From: CAIMZW01 sp037142435
GTDB taxonomy: Bacteria; Actinomycetota; Actinomycetes; Nanopelagicales; Nanopelagicaceae
Direction of reading: 5' to 3'
Assembly: GCA_037142435.1 (NCBI GenBank)
Contig: JBAXAO010000001.1
Span: forward strand, 62,001 to 126,000
Length of the DNA stretch: 64,000 nt
The notes below the pieces were generated by a model. The model saw only the letters and a program-made list of their open reading frames with translations, ran no database searches and was not told where the DNA came from. The first letter of the stretch is position 1. Each line of letters begins with the position of its first letter. Shown here piece after piece: positions 18,107 to 25,972 of the stretch. Made by a program: the position numbers and the translations under genes.

Positions 18107-19293
18107 AGAGAGAAGATCCACTCCTTCGCCGACCCACATTGCCTTATTTTGCCATCTTGTTTTCTACGACCGCGCTCATTGGTCTTGGTTTGGTCATGGT
18201 TCTCTCGTCCTCTTCGGTTAAGTCTTTCGAGCAAAATGGCAATACTTATTCAATATTTATCAAGCAATTGCTTTTCCTAGCGATTGCAATCAGTTCCTCT
18301 TTTATAGCTTTGAAACTTAAACCAGAGCTGTGGGTGGTGCTCTCACGTGTCGCAATTTTTGTCAGTGCTGGTTTTCTCGTGCTCCCACAGATCCCGGGCA
18401 TTGGAAAGAATGTAAATGGAAATACCAACTGGATTGGTTTTGGACCTTTCACGATTCAGCCTAGTGAATTCGCAAAATTTGGTTTGATTCTTTTTTGTGC
18501 CCTGCAGTTGCGCAGATATGAAGAGCGTTCTCAGAGCGATCGTCCGCTCAATATTTTGGCTTTGCTCCTTCCGGCAGTACTTGTAATTTTAAGCCTCATT
18601 ATGTTGGGCAAAGATCTCGGTACGGCACTCATCGTCATGGGTATCGCTGGGGCAATGCTCTTCGTAGGAGGATTACCTATAAGAAATTTCGTAACTGTAA
18701 TTAGCGCTGGGATGCTTTTCGCAGCGGCATTTGTTATCACACAACCAAATAGATTGCATCGCTTTACCGCTGTATTGCACCCATTCTCAGCCCAAAATTA
18801 CAAATTTGCTGGCTGGCAAACTGCCCATAGTGTCATGGGTTTGGCGAGCGGCGGTTTCTTTGGTGTTGGACTCGGTGCCAGCCGACAAAAATGGGCAAAC
18901 TTGTCGGAAGCTAATACCGACTTCATATTCTCCGTCATCGGAGAGGAGATGGGATTGTTGGGAACTTTGGTTGTTCTTTGTCTCTATGCCATTCTCATTT
19001 ATGGAATTTTTAGAGTATCGGTGCAAACTAAAGATATCTTTTCTCGTTATGCAACCGCCGGAATCGCCTGTTGGTTGATGCTCCAGGTCGCTGTCAATCT
19101 AGGATCTGACATCGGTCTCTTTCCCGTTATTGGAGTCACGTTGCCGTTTATTTCTTATGGTGGGTCATCCCTAATCGCTAATTGCATCGGGGTCGCCTTT
19201 GTACTCAACGTTGCCCGCCGTGAATCTGGAGTAAAGGATTTCCTGGCTCATCGTAAATCTAATCGCGGACAAGTATCGGGAAGTGCGGTATGA
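18103..19293 (+). CDS. ftsW: Septal peptidoglycan glycosyltransferase FtsW
   Basis: A SEDS-family protein of 396 residues with about ten transmembrane helices that polymerises septal glycan from lipid II. Recognised segments are VLSSSSV near the N-terminus, QPSEFAKFGLI, GKDLGTALIVMG and the FPVIGVTLPFISYGGSSL stretch close to the C-terminus, all typical of FtsW/RodA. Position between murD and murG, with ATGA overlaps at both ends, identifies it as FtsW rather than RodA. Confidence 0.95.
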   Translation: MKREDPLLRRPTLPYFAILFSTTALIGLGLVMVLSSSSVKSFEQNGNTYSIFIKQLLFLAIAISSSFIALKLKPELWVVLSRVAIFVSAGFLVLPQIPGIGKNVNGNTNWIGFGPFTIQPSEFAKFGLILFCALQLRRYEERSQSDRPLNILALLLPAVLVILSLIMLGKDLGTALIVMGIAGAMLFVGGLPIRNFVTVISAGMLFAAAFVITQPNRLHRFTAVLHPFSAQNYKFAGWQTAHSVMGLASGGFFGVGLGASRQKWANLSEANTDFIFSVIGEEMGLLGTLVVLCLYAILIYGIFRVSVQTKDIFSRYATAGIACWLMLQVAVNLGSDIGLFPVIGVTLPFISYGGSSLIANCIGVAFVLNVARRESGVKDFLAHRKSNRGQVSGSAV

Positions 19294-20405
19294 CTAAGGT
19301 CGTTTCGTTCGCAGCCGGCGGTACCGCCGGACACGTTGAGCCTGCTCTTGCAGTCGCACGCCAATTGAACGCACCTGGCTTTGAAGGTATTTCTGAGCAG
19401 ATCGAGTGCAAATTTATTGGAACAAAAAATGGAATCGAAAACCAACTCGTGGTCGACGCCGGTTTTCAACTCAACCACATCTCGAAAGTAACTCTCCCTC
19501 GGAAGATTTCCCTTTCCATCCTTTCATGGCCATTTCGTTGGATTAGCGTTCTATTTCGAACCTATCGCTTGCTCCGAGCCACCGATGTATTGATTGGATT
19601 TGGCGGTTACGTTAGTGCGCCTTGCTATGTTGTTGCTAAATTTATGACAATTCCAATCGTTGTCCACGAGCAGAATGCAAAGCCCGGCTGGGCAAACCGC
19701 CTAGGTGCGCACTTGGCTTCCAACACGGTGATTACCTTTGCCAACGCACGCAGAACTGGAAAGCAGTGGAGCCAGGCACAATTAGTTGGTTTACCTCTGC
19801 GCGATTCCATTCTCAGCCTGGCTTCATCGGATGCTAATCAACGACATCTCCACAGAGAGTCGGCAATTAAAGAGTTTGGTCTGGATCCCGCTCTCCCAGT
19901 CATGCTTATTTTTGGAGGATCTCTCGGCGCTGAACGTATAAATCAATCCGTGGCAGAGGCGCTACCAGCACTTCTTGAGCGTGGCATACAAATCATCCAT
20001 GCGGTCGGCCGATCGAACAAATTGCCAACTTCGCTGCCCGGTTATGTTCCACTTCCGTATCTGGAGAACATGGCAGAGGCTTATGCGGCAAGTGATTTGA
20101 TTCTTGCGCGTAGTGGGGCAGCGACCTGTGTTGAGATAGCAACAGTTCAGAACTATGCCGTTTTGGTACCGCTAGCGGTTGGTAATGGTGAGCAGCGGGC
20201 TAACGCCGAAGAATTGGTCGGGGAGGGTGCGGCGGAAATTCTGGACAACTCGCATTTAACCGGAGAGTGGCTGACTCATAATATTGATCGACTGATTCTC
20301 AAGGCCACGCAGCAACGCGAGACTCGACAAGTCAAGACGCAACCTAATGCTGCGCGCCTGATGGCAGAGTTAGTCCGATCTCTCGTGACGAAGAGTTCGC
20401 GATGA
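19290..20405 (+). CDS. murG: Lipid II synthase MurG
   Basis: A GT-B glycosyltransferase of 371 residues that transfers GlcNAc from UDP-GlcNAc to lipid I at the inner membrane face. The first glycine-rich loop is AAGGTAGHVEPAL near the N-terminus, followed by GFGGYVSAP and HEQNAKPGWAN. The C-terminal UDP-sugar site shows GGSLGAERIN and the ARSGAATCVEIA segment. It is embedded in overlapping genes between ftsW and murC. Confidence 0.95.
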   Translation: MTKVVSFAAGGTAGHVEPALAVARQLNAPGFEGISEQIECKFIGTKNGIENQLVVDAGFQLNHISKVTLPRKISLSILSWPFRWISVLFRTYRLLRATDVLIGFGGYVSAPCYVVAKFMTIPIVVHEQNAKPGWANRLGAHLASNTVITFANARRTGKQWSQAQLVGLPLRDSILSLASSDANQRHLHRESAIKEFGLDPALPVMLIFGGSLGAERINQSVAEALPALLERGIQIIHAVGRSNKLPTSLPGYVPLPYLENMAEAYAASDLILARSGAATCVEIATVQNYAVLVPLAVGNGEQRANAEELVGEGAAEILDNSHLTGEWLTHNIDRLILKATQQRETRQVKTQPNAARLMAELVRSLVTKSSR

Positions 20406-21784
20406 AATTCTCTCTGGCAGATCTCCGCAGCGCGAAGGTGCACTTCATCGGCGTTGGTGGGGCTGGTATGAGCGGAATCGCTCGCATCATGTTAGATCAA
20501 GGCATCTCTGTCACTGGTTCTGACGTTAAAGAGAGCCAAGTTTTGGTGGGGCTCCGAGCATTAGGTGGGGACATATCAGTTGGGCATGCACCTGAAAATA
20601 TCGATGGCGCTGGCTTGATTGTGGTCTCGGGGGCGATCTCGGAAAAGAATGTAGAAATGCTGGCCGCTCGTGCGAGCGGAGTTCCAATTTTGCAACGTGC
20701 TGAAGCGCTTTCGATTCTTATGTCAGATTCAATTTCGGTAGCGGTTGCAGGCACGCACGGGAAAACTACTACGACCTCCATGTTAACGGTCGCCGTCCAG
20801 CATGCTGGCCTGGATCCATCGTTTGCAATTGGCGGGATGATCAATAGTTCAGGAACCAATGCCCACAGGGGGAGCGGCAGTATTTTTATCGCCGAAGCCG
20901 ATGAGTCAGATGGTTCGTTCTTGGTCTATCATCCGTTTGGCGCGATCGTAACCAACGTTGAGCTAGACCACGTGGACCACTTTGCTGATCTCCCGGCCAT
21001 CATGCGCATATTCCAAGAATTCGTCAGCACTATACGTCCGGGTGGTTTTCTTGTTCTTTGCTCTGATGATCCTGGCTCACAAGAACTGCGCGCGCTCGTT
21101 GTGCGTCAGGATATTCGGATTGTCACATACGGCGAGTCCGGAGATTTTGGAATCTCGCGTATCTCGCTTGCGGCCACTTCAAGTTCTGCGCGAATTACCC
21201 TTAATGGTCGGGTACTTGGCGAACTCAAACTTTCAGTTCCTGGGAAGCACAATATTTATAACGCAGTTGCAGCATTGGCTGCCGGAACAGAATTAGGCGT
21301 CGACGAAGACGACCTGCTTTCTGGTTTGAGTATGTTTACCGGCACCCGCCGACGTTTTGAGGTAAAAGGCGAAGTCCGAGGAGTCCGAGTAGTAGATGAC
21401 TATGGTCATCATCCGACTGAGATTGACGCCACTCTCACGACTGCGCGGCTTTTTGCCGGCGCTGGCCGCTTACTTGTAATTTTTCAACCGCATCGATTTT
21501 CTCGTACCCAAGCCTTTGCCAGTGAATTTGCCGCAACACTTTCTCAAGCGGATTCGGTCTACTTGTTGGAGATTTATCCAGCTAGCGAAGATCCCATTCC
21601 GGGCGTTACCTCCGCACTTATTGCTCAGCGAATTTCTCACAAAAATGTGATTGTCGAACCTTCGATGGTAGACATGGTTAACCGCGTTGTTGCTGATGCA
21701 AGAGAAGGCGACGTCATCATGACTCTCGGTGCTGGCGATGTCAGTTCACTAGCTCCGGTCATCCTTTCAGCTCTTTCGGAATAA
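20402..21784 (+). CDS. murC: UDP-MurNAc-L-alanine ligase MurC
   Basis: The first Mur ligase, 460 residues, adding L-alanine to UDP-MurNAc. The N-terminus reads VHFIGVGGAGMSGIARI, the MurC-type Rossmann motif. The ATP loop AVAGTHGKTTTTSML lies near residue 117, ADESDGSFL near 160 and DDYGHHPTEI near 335, all diagnostic. Its product feeds MurD and MurE encoded just upstream. murB is not in the window. Confidence 0.95.
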   Translation: MKFSLADLRSAKVHFIGVGGAGMSGIARIMLDQGISVTGSDVKESQVLVGLRALGGDISVGHAPENIDGAGLIVVSGAISEKNVEMLAARASGVPILQRAEALSILMSDSISVAVAGTHGKTTTTSMLTVAVQHAGLDPSFAIGGMINSSGTNAHRGSGSIFIAEADESDGSFLVYHPFGAIVTNVELDHVDHFADLPAIMRIFQEFVSTIRPGGFLVLCSDDPGSQELRALVVRQDIRIVTYGESGDFGISRISLAATSSSARITLNGRVLGELKLSVPGKHNIYNAVAALAAGTELGVDEDDLLSGLSMFTGTRRRFEVKGEVRGVRVVDDYGHHPTEIDATLTTARLFAGAGRLLVIFQPHRFSRTQAFASEFAATLSQADSVYLLEIYPASEDPIPGVTSALIAQRISHKNVIVEPSMVDMVNRVVADAREGDVIMTLGAGDVSSLAPVILSALSE

Positions 21785-21799
21785 AGATTGTGATGACTA

Positions 21800-22492
21800 G
21801 TGAGATCTAGACGCGGCGCCATTGCTGTGCTGATGGGAGTTGCACTGCTGGGCGGAGCCATTTATGTCTTGGGCTGGTCAACGATTCTGTCGGTTAAAAA
21901 GATCGAGATAACTGGCACATCTCGCTTAGGCATAATCCAACAATCAATGGCGGCAAGTTCTGGACATTTAGCCGTCGGCAAACCACTGGCTCGAGTAAAT
22001 GTTCGAGTACTTAATAGAACTTTGTCAGATATCTCTTGGGTGGCGACAGAATCCGTTCACCGAAATTGGCGTACCGGCGTCGTCCAGATTCAAGTCACGG
22101 AGCGAACTCCGATCGCCTACTTTGCCACAGGCACCGCGCAACGTACCTACCTGGATGAGAATGGGGTCCAATTTCAGACTCCGGAACTCTTACAGAAACT
22201 TCCACTGATAACTTTCGCCACTAATGACGATCAAGCAAAGAGGAGCGTGGCTCGATTGCTATCCCTGGCACCCGCCGATTTTATTTTGGGTTTACAAGGT
22301 GTCCACGTTTCTTCGAGTGGATTTATCGAGATGCAGGTGTCACTGACGGGAAAAGCATTGATTGTTCGTTGGGGTAGCGATCAAGACATCGCAACGAAAA
22401 TCAAAGTGTTTCGCGCCCTATATGCACTGCCAGAAAATAGTAAAGCGACTACGTACGATGTGAGTGCTCCAACAGCTCCCATTACAAAATAA
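21800..22492 (+). CDS. ftsQ: Divisome protein FtsQ (DivIB)
   Basis: A 230-residue bitopic protein. One transmembrane helix lies at residues 8-28 (AIAVLMGVALLGGAIYVLG), followed by a POTRA domain (VKKIEITGTSRLGIIQQSM) and a beta domain containing the VTERTPIAYFATG segment usual for FtsQ. It bridges FtsB-FtsL and the septal synthases. The start is a GTG 15 bases after the murC stop with only a weak ribosome site, suggesting dependence on coupling. Confidence 0.9.
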   Translation: MRSRRGAIAVLMGVALLGGAIYVLGWSTILSVKKIEITGTSRLGIIQQSMAASSGHLAVGKPLARVNVRVLNRTLSDISWVATESVHRNWRTGVVQIQVTERTPIAYFATGTAQRTYLDENGVQFQTPELLQKLPLITFATNDDQAKRSVARLLSLAPADFILGLQGVHVSSSGFIEMQVSLTGKALIVRWGSDQDIATKIKVFRALYALPENSKATTYDVSAPTAPITK

Positions 22493-22531
22493 AGTGCTGT
22501 AAAACTAGTTGGCTTATATTCGTGTCGGTCA

Positions 22532-22560
22532 TTGCTTGTAGTAGATGTGCGCTCTACTTT
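22532..22560 (+). promoter_or_regulatory. Candidate ftsZ promoter
   Basis: In the 133-base gap before ftsZ there is -35 TTGCTT (22532-22537), a 17-base spacer and -10 TACTTT (22555-22560). It gives a leader of about 58 bases. ftsZ usually has extra promoters of its own, and this is the best match in the gap. Confidence 0.55.
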
Positions 22561-22625
22561 AACCAAAGATAAAAATTTAACCTTAAGTCTCTAGTTGAGA
22601 TTTAGGGTCCGAAGAAAGGCGCATT

Positions 22626-23774
22626 GTGGCAACACCGCAAAATTACTTAGCAGTCATCAAGGTAGTAGGTATTGGTGGCGGCGGAGTTAATGCTGTCAAT
22701 CGCATGATCGAAGCAGGTTTGAAAGGTGTTGAGTTCATTGCAATCAACACAGACGCGCAACAACTCATCATGAGTGATGCCGATGTAAAACTTGATATCG
22801 GACGAAAACTCACTCGTGGCCTCGGCGCTGGTGCGGCTCCGGAAATTGGAAAGCAAGCAGCGCTCGATCACGTTGAAGAAATTGAAGAAGTTCTCCGTGG
22901 CGCCGATATGGTTTTTGTAACTGCAGGTGAAGGCGGCGGAACCGGTACAGGTGGAGCGCCCATCGTTGCAAAAATTTCTAAAGACCTTGGTGCGCTGACT
23001 GTCGGTGTTGTCACCAAGCCTTTCTCCTTTGAAGGTAAGCGTCGTTCTGCTCAAGCCGAAGAAGGCATTTCCTTGCTTCGCCAAGAAGTGGATACGCTAA
23101 TAGTCATTCCTAATGATCGCTTGCTTGCCATCTCGGATCGTTCCATCAGCCAACTCGAAGCATTCCGCAGCGCAGATCAAGTTCTTCTTTCTGGCGTTCA
23201 GGGCATTACTGATTTGATTACAACCCCAGGGTTGATCAACCTCGACTTTGCCGATGTAAAGAGCGTTATGTCAGGCGCAGGTTCTGCTCTCATGGGTATT
23301 GGTTCTGCTCGGGGAGAAGCTCGTGCAACTCGAGCTGCTGAATTAGCAATTGCCAGCCCACTTCTCGAAGCTTCTATCGATGGCGCGCACGGTGTATTGC
23401 TCTCTATTGCCGGTGGTTCCGATCTTGGACTCTTTGAACTCAGCGAAGCGGCAGAACTCGTGGCTGCATCTGCCCACCCTGATGCCAACATCATTTTCGG
23501 AACAGTCATTGACGATGCCTTGGGGGATGAAGTTCGAGTAACGGTTATTGCAGCAGGTTTTGATGGAGGAGCTCCCAAGTGGGTTGCGGTCCCAGTTATT
23601 GATGCGGCCACCCTTACCGGAAATGCAAACCCCGTGCCAGCCAATGACCCGATTGCCGTGGCTCTCGATCTCCCTTCTTCGACTTCTGCCGAATCGACCC
23701 CGAATCGCAAGAAGATTACTTTTGAAGAACTCGTTGTTGAGGATGAGATAGACGTTCCTGACTTTATGAAGTAA
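22626..23774 (+). CDS. ftsZ: Cell division GTPase FtsZ
   Basis: The tubulin-like GTPase that forms the Z ring, 382 residues. The GTP-binding core is visible: VVGIGGGGVNAVNRM near residue 13, the signature GEGGGTGTGGAP near residue 102, and the synergy-loop NLDFADVKSVM near 204. A variable linker leads to the C-terminal peptide DEIDVPDFMK, which in Actinobacteria docks SepF, encoded downstream; ftsA is absent, as usual for the phylum. GTG start with GAAAGG ribosome site. Confidence 0.97.
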   Translation: MATPQNYLAVIKVVGIGGGGVNAVNRMIEAGLKGVEFIAINTDAQQLIMSDADVKLDIGRKLTRGLGAGAAPEIGKQAALDHVEEIEEVLRGADMVFVTAGEGGGTGTGGAPIVAKISKDLGALTVGVVTKPFSFEGKRRSAQAEEGISLLRQEVDTLIVIPNDRLLAISDRSISQLEAFRSADQVLLSGVQGITDLITTPGLINLDFADVKSVMSGAGSALMGIGSARGEARATRAAELAIASPLLEASIDGAHGVLLSIAGGSDLGLFELSEAAELVAASAHPDANIIFGTVIDDALGDEVRVTVIAAGFDGGAPKWVAVPVIDAATLTGNANPVPANDPIAVALDLPSSTSAESTPNRKKITFEELVVEDEIDVPDFMK

Positions 23775-23780
23775 TTCCAG

Positions 23781-24446
23781 ATGGCTCGGACATTATTTAC
23801 TGGACGTGCTGGCGGTTTGAGTGTTGGTGTATTCGAATCCTTCAATCTTGGACTTCATGTCAATGATGATGCCGAAACAGTCATCGCCAACCGCAAACTT
23901 CTCACACAACTATTTTCACTCGATAGTTTGGTCTTTATGAATCAAACTCACGGCACAAATATTGTTGAGATAAATTCTGCCGATGGAGTAATTCCGGATG
24001 CAGATGCGATCTTCACCAGTACTAAAGGTATCGGTCTAGCAGTTTTGGTTGCCGATTGTTTGCCTTTGCTCCTATCTTCCCCTTCCATGGTCGCCGCAGT
24101 GCATGTGGGTAGACGCGGTTTATTAGCGGGCATTATTCAGAAAGTGGTTGCCAAATTTCCTCAAGAAGAGCGAGATCAAATAACTGCAGAAATTGGTCCG
24201 GCAATTTGCACCTCCTGTTATGAAGTCGATCTCGCGACATATGTAGATGCGATTGCCGCAATCCCGGAATTAGCTACGACTATGGACCTACACCAACTCA
24301 ATTTAGTGGCGGGTGCGGAAGCAATTTTGAAAAGTTCTGGTGTTTCAGTTGTGGCTCATCGCATCTGCACGAAAGAAAACGATAAATATTATTCATTTCG
24401 CCGAAGCCAGGGCACGGGCCGACAAGTGGGAGTGATCGCTCTGTGA
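23781..24446 (+). CDS. pgeF: Peptidoglycan editing factor PgeF (YfiH/YlmD, multicopper-like)
   Basis: A 221-residue cytoplasmic protein of the DUF152/YlmD family. Characterised members remove wrong L-serine from UDP-MurNAc precursors; others show purine nucleoside phosphorylase activity. The metal-site residues are present: H in NQTHGTNIVE, C in VADCLPLLL and H in AAVHVGRRGLLAG. The last motif is usually HAGWRG, so V-x-R here is a variation. Only six bases separate it from the ftsZ stop, and it overlaps yggS. Confidence 0.88.
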   Translation: MARTLFTGRAGGLSVGVFESFNLGLHVNDDAETVIANRKLLTQLFSLDSLVFMNQTHGTNIVEINSADGVIPDADAIFTSTKGIGLAVLVADCLPLLLSSPSMVAAVHVGRRGLLAGIIQKVVAKFPQEERDQITAEIGPAICTSCYEVDLATYVDAIAAIPELATTMDLHQLNLVAGAEAILKSSGVSVVAHRICTKENDKYYSFRRSQGTGRQVGVIAL

Positions 24447-25126
24447 ATGAACGAGGTGATCTCATTGCTGCATCGTTGCGGGAGGTAAAAAACCGAATTC
24501 AGCTGGCCTGTCAAAAGGCTGGACGTGATCCCAAGGAGGTCACTCTCATCTCGGTAACCAAGAACTTTCCCGCCAGCGATGTGCAGATCCTTTATGACTT
24601 AGGCGAGCGCAACTTTGGCGAAAATCGCGATCAAGAAGCCCGAGAGAAATCAGGTGCTTTACCGAGTGATGCCATTTGGCATTTTCAGGGTCAAATTCAA
24701 TCCAAGAAATTGCGCTCGATTACCGGATGGGCCGATGTCATTCATTCCCTTGATGATGTTGGTCATGCGCGCAAGATTGCCGAGCTGCTCTTAGAAAAAT
24801 CCCTTCCTGTCTTCGTTCAAGTTTCGCTAGATTCCCCAGATGGCGGGGAGGGTCGAGGCGGCGTTCAACCAGACCAATTAGCCGTATTTCTGCGCGAGTG
24901 TGCCACCATCCCTGGATTGGAACTCGCAGGGCTCATGGCGGTAGCTCCTTTGAGTGTGGACCCAGCCGACGCTTTTTCCCGCCTGGCGGCGATTCGCAGA
25001 GAGGTAGCTGTGCAATTTCCCCAATTGAAAGCCCTCTCGTGTGGAATGAGCGGAGATTTTGAATCAGCGATAGCCGCTGGAGCGACACACATCCGCATAG
25101 GCAGTTCAATCCTCGGGTCTCGTTAA
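24443..25126 (+). CDS. yggS: PLP homeostasis protein YggS (PROSC family)
   Basis: A pyridoxal-phosphate-binding TIM-barrel protein of 227 residues. The PLP lysine lies in LISVTKNFP near residue 37. Other family segments are FGENRDQEA, WHFQGQIQSKK and the C-terminal SCGMSGDFESAIAAGATHIRIGSSI. It buffers free PLP and affects amino acid balance. It does not act as a racemase despite the fold. GTG start in an overlap with pgeF. The gene is usual between ftsZ and sepF in Actinobacteria. Confidence 0.93.
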   Translation: MNERGDLIAASLREVKNRIQLACQKAGRDPKEVTLISVTKNFPASDVQILYDLGERNFGENRDQEAREKSGALPSDAIWHFQGQIQSKKLRSITGWADVIHSLDDVGHARKIAELLLEKSLPVFVQVSLDSPDGGEGRGGVQPDQLAVFLRECATIPGLELAGLMAVAPLSVDPADAFSRLAAIRREVAVQFPQLKALSCGMSGDFESAIAAGATHIRIGSSILGSR

Positions 25127-25135
25127 CCCTTCACT

Positions 25136-25147
25136 TAAGATTTACCT
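25136..25147 (+). promoter_or_regulatory. -10 element for leaderless sepF transcript
   Basis: TAAGAT (25136-25141) lies six bases before the sepF ATG with no ribosome site between. This spacing puts the transcript start at or next to the start codon. No convincing -35 was found. Confidence 0.4.
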
Positions 25148-25636
25148 ATGGCTAATGCGTTTAAGAAGATGGCAGGTTTCCTCGGTTTGGTTGAAGAAGA
25201 GGAGATGGATCTTGCTCCGGCAATTGTGGCTGAGCCTCGTCGCAGCGTTCGTCCAGTCACATCTACAACTCCTAGTTGGGCGCAATCGAACGTCACTGCC
25301 GTTACTTCAGTTCCGGTTCGTCCGGCCGCAGTAGCTGAGCAGCGCGAGCTACCGATCATGGATCGCATCATCACTATTCATCCACGTTTTTATAACGAGG
25401 CCAGAAATATCGGCGAGCATTATCGTGAAGGTCAGCCGGTCATCATGAACCTCAGTGACATGGAGGAGTCCGAGCGCAAGCGCTTAGTGGACTTCGCTTC
25501 TGGCTTAGTCTTTGGCCACCACGGAAGTATCGAGCGCGTAACATCAAAAGTATTTTTGCTCACCCCGCCAAATGTGATGGTCAGTGTGGAAGATAAAGCT
25601 GCAGCCGCAGAGGCCAGTTTTTTCAACCAAAGCTGA
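25148..25636 (+). CDS. sepF: Cell division protein SepF
   Basis: A 162-residue membrane-binding partner of FtsZ that anchors the Z ring in bacteria without FtsA. The N-terminal amphipathic helix is MANAFKKMAGFLGLVEEEEMD. A variable linker of about 60 residues follows, then the SepF fold from about residue 75 (IHPRFYNEARNIGEHYREG, MEESERKRLVDFASGLVFG). A glycine-rich turn, FGHHGSIERV, is present. The adjacent -10-like site suggests its own leaderless transcript. Confidence 0.94.
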   Translation: MANAFKKMAGFLGLVEEEEMDLAPAIVAEPRRSVRPVTSTTPSWAQSNVTAVTSVPVRPAAVAEQRELPIMDRIITIHPRFYNEARNIGEHYREGQPVIMNLSDMEESERKRLVDFASGLVFGHHGSIERVTSKVFLLTPPNVMVSVEDKAAAAEASFFNQS

Positions 25637-25664
25637 TCGCTTTAATTAGAAAAGCACCTTACTC

Positions 25665-25949
25665 ATGACGATTGGTAAAATTCTCTCTGCGATTATTCAA
25701 ATATTCCTGCTCTGCCTTTTTGCTCGTCTGATTTTGGATTACATCAGAATGTTTGCCAGGAATTGGCGCCCGCGGGGAATAGTTCTCGCAATTGCGGATC
25801 TTGTTTTTTCTATTACTGATCCACCATTGAGGTTTGTGCGCAGATTTGTTCCGCCACTGCGAATTGGCTCCGTGAATCTTGATCTTTCATTCATCGTTAT
25901 TTTCTTTGCCATCCAACTTCTGGATCGACTCGTCTGGATGATTCCTTAA
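25665..25949 (+). CDS. yggT: YggT-family membrane protein
   Basis: A 94-residue protein with two transmembrane segments (about residues 5-25 and 70-92) and the family's central loop, including VFSITDPPLRFVRRFVPP. YggT/YlmG proteins take part in membrane or division-related functions that are poorly defined. In most Actinobacteria divIVA follows; here the next gene is ileS on the opposite strand, with 23 bases between stops. Confidence 0.9.
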   Translation: MTIGKILSAIIQIFLLCLFARLILDYIRMFARNWRPRGIVLAIADLVFSITDPPLRFVRRFVPPLRIGSVNLDLSFIVIFFAIQLLDRLVWMIP

Positions 25950-25972
25950 CTCACCCAGACGCTACGCAACTG

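Noticed and set aside
23198..23845. A 215-codon open frame on the minus strand opposite ftsZ
   Set aside because: It is fully covered by ftsZ and the start of pgeF, its product is Ser/Ala/Pro-rich low complexity without a domain, and codon structure favours the forward frame.
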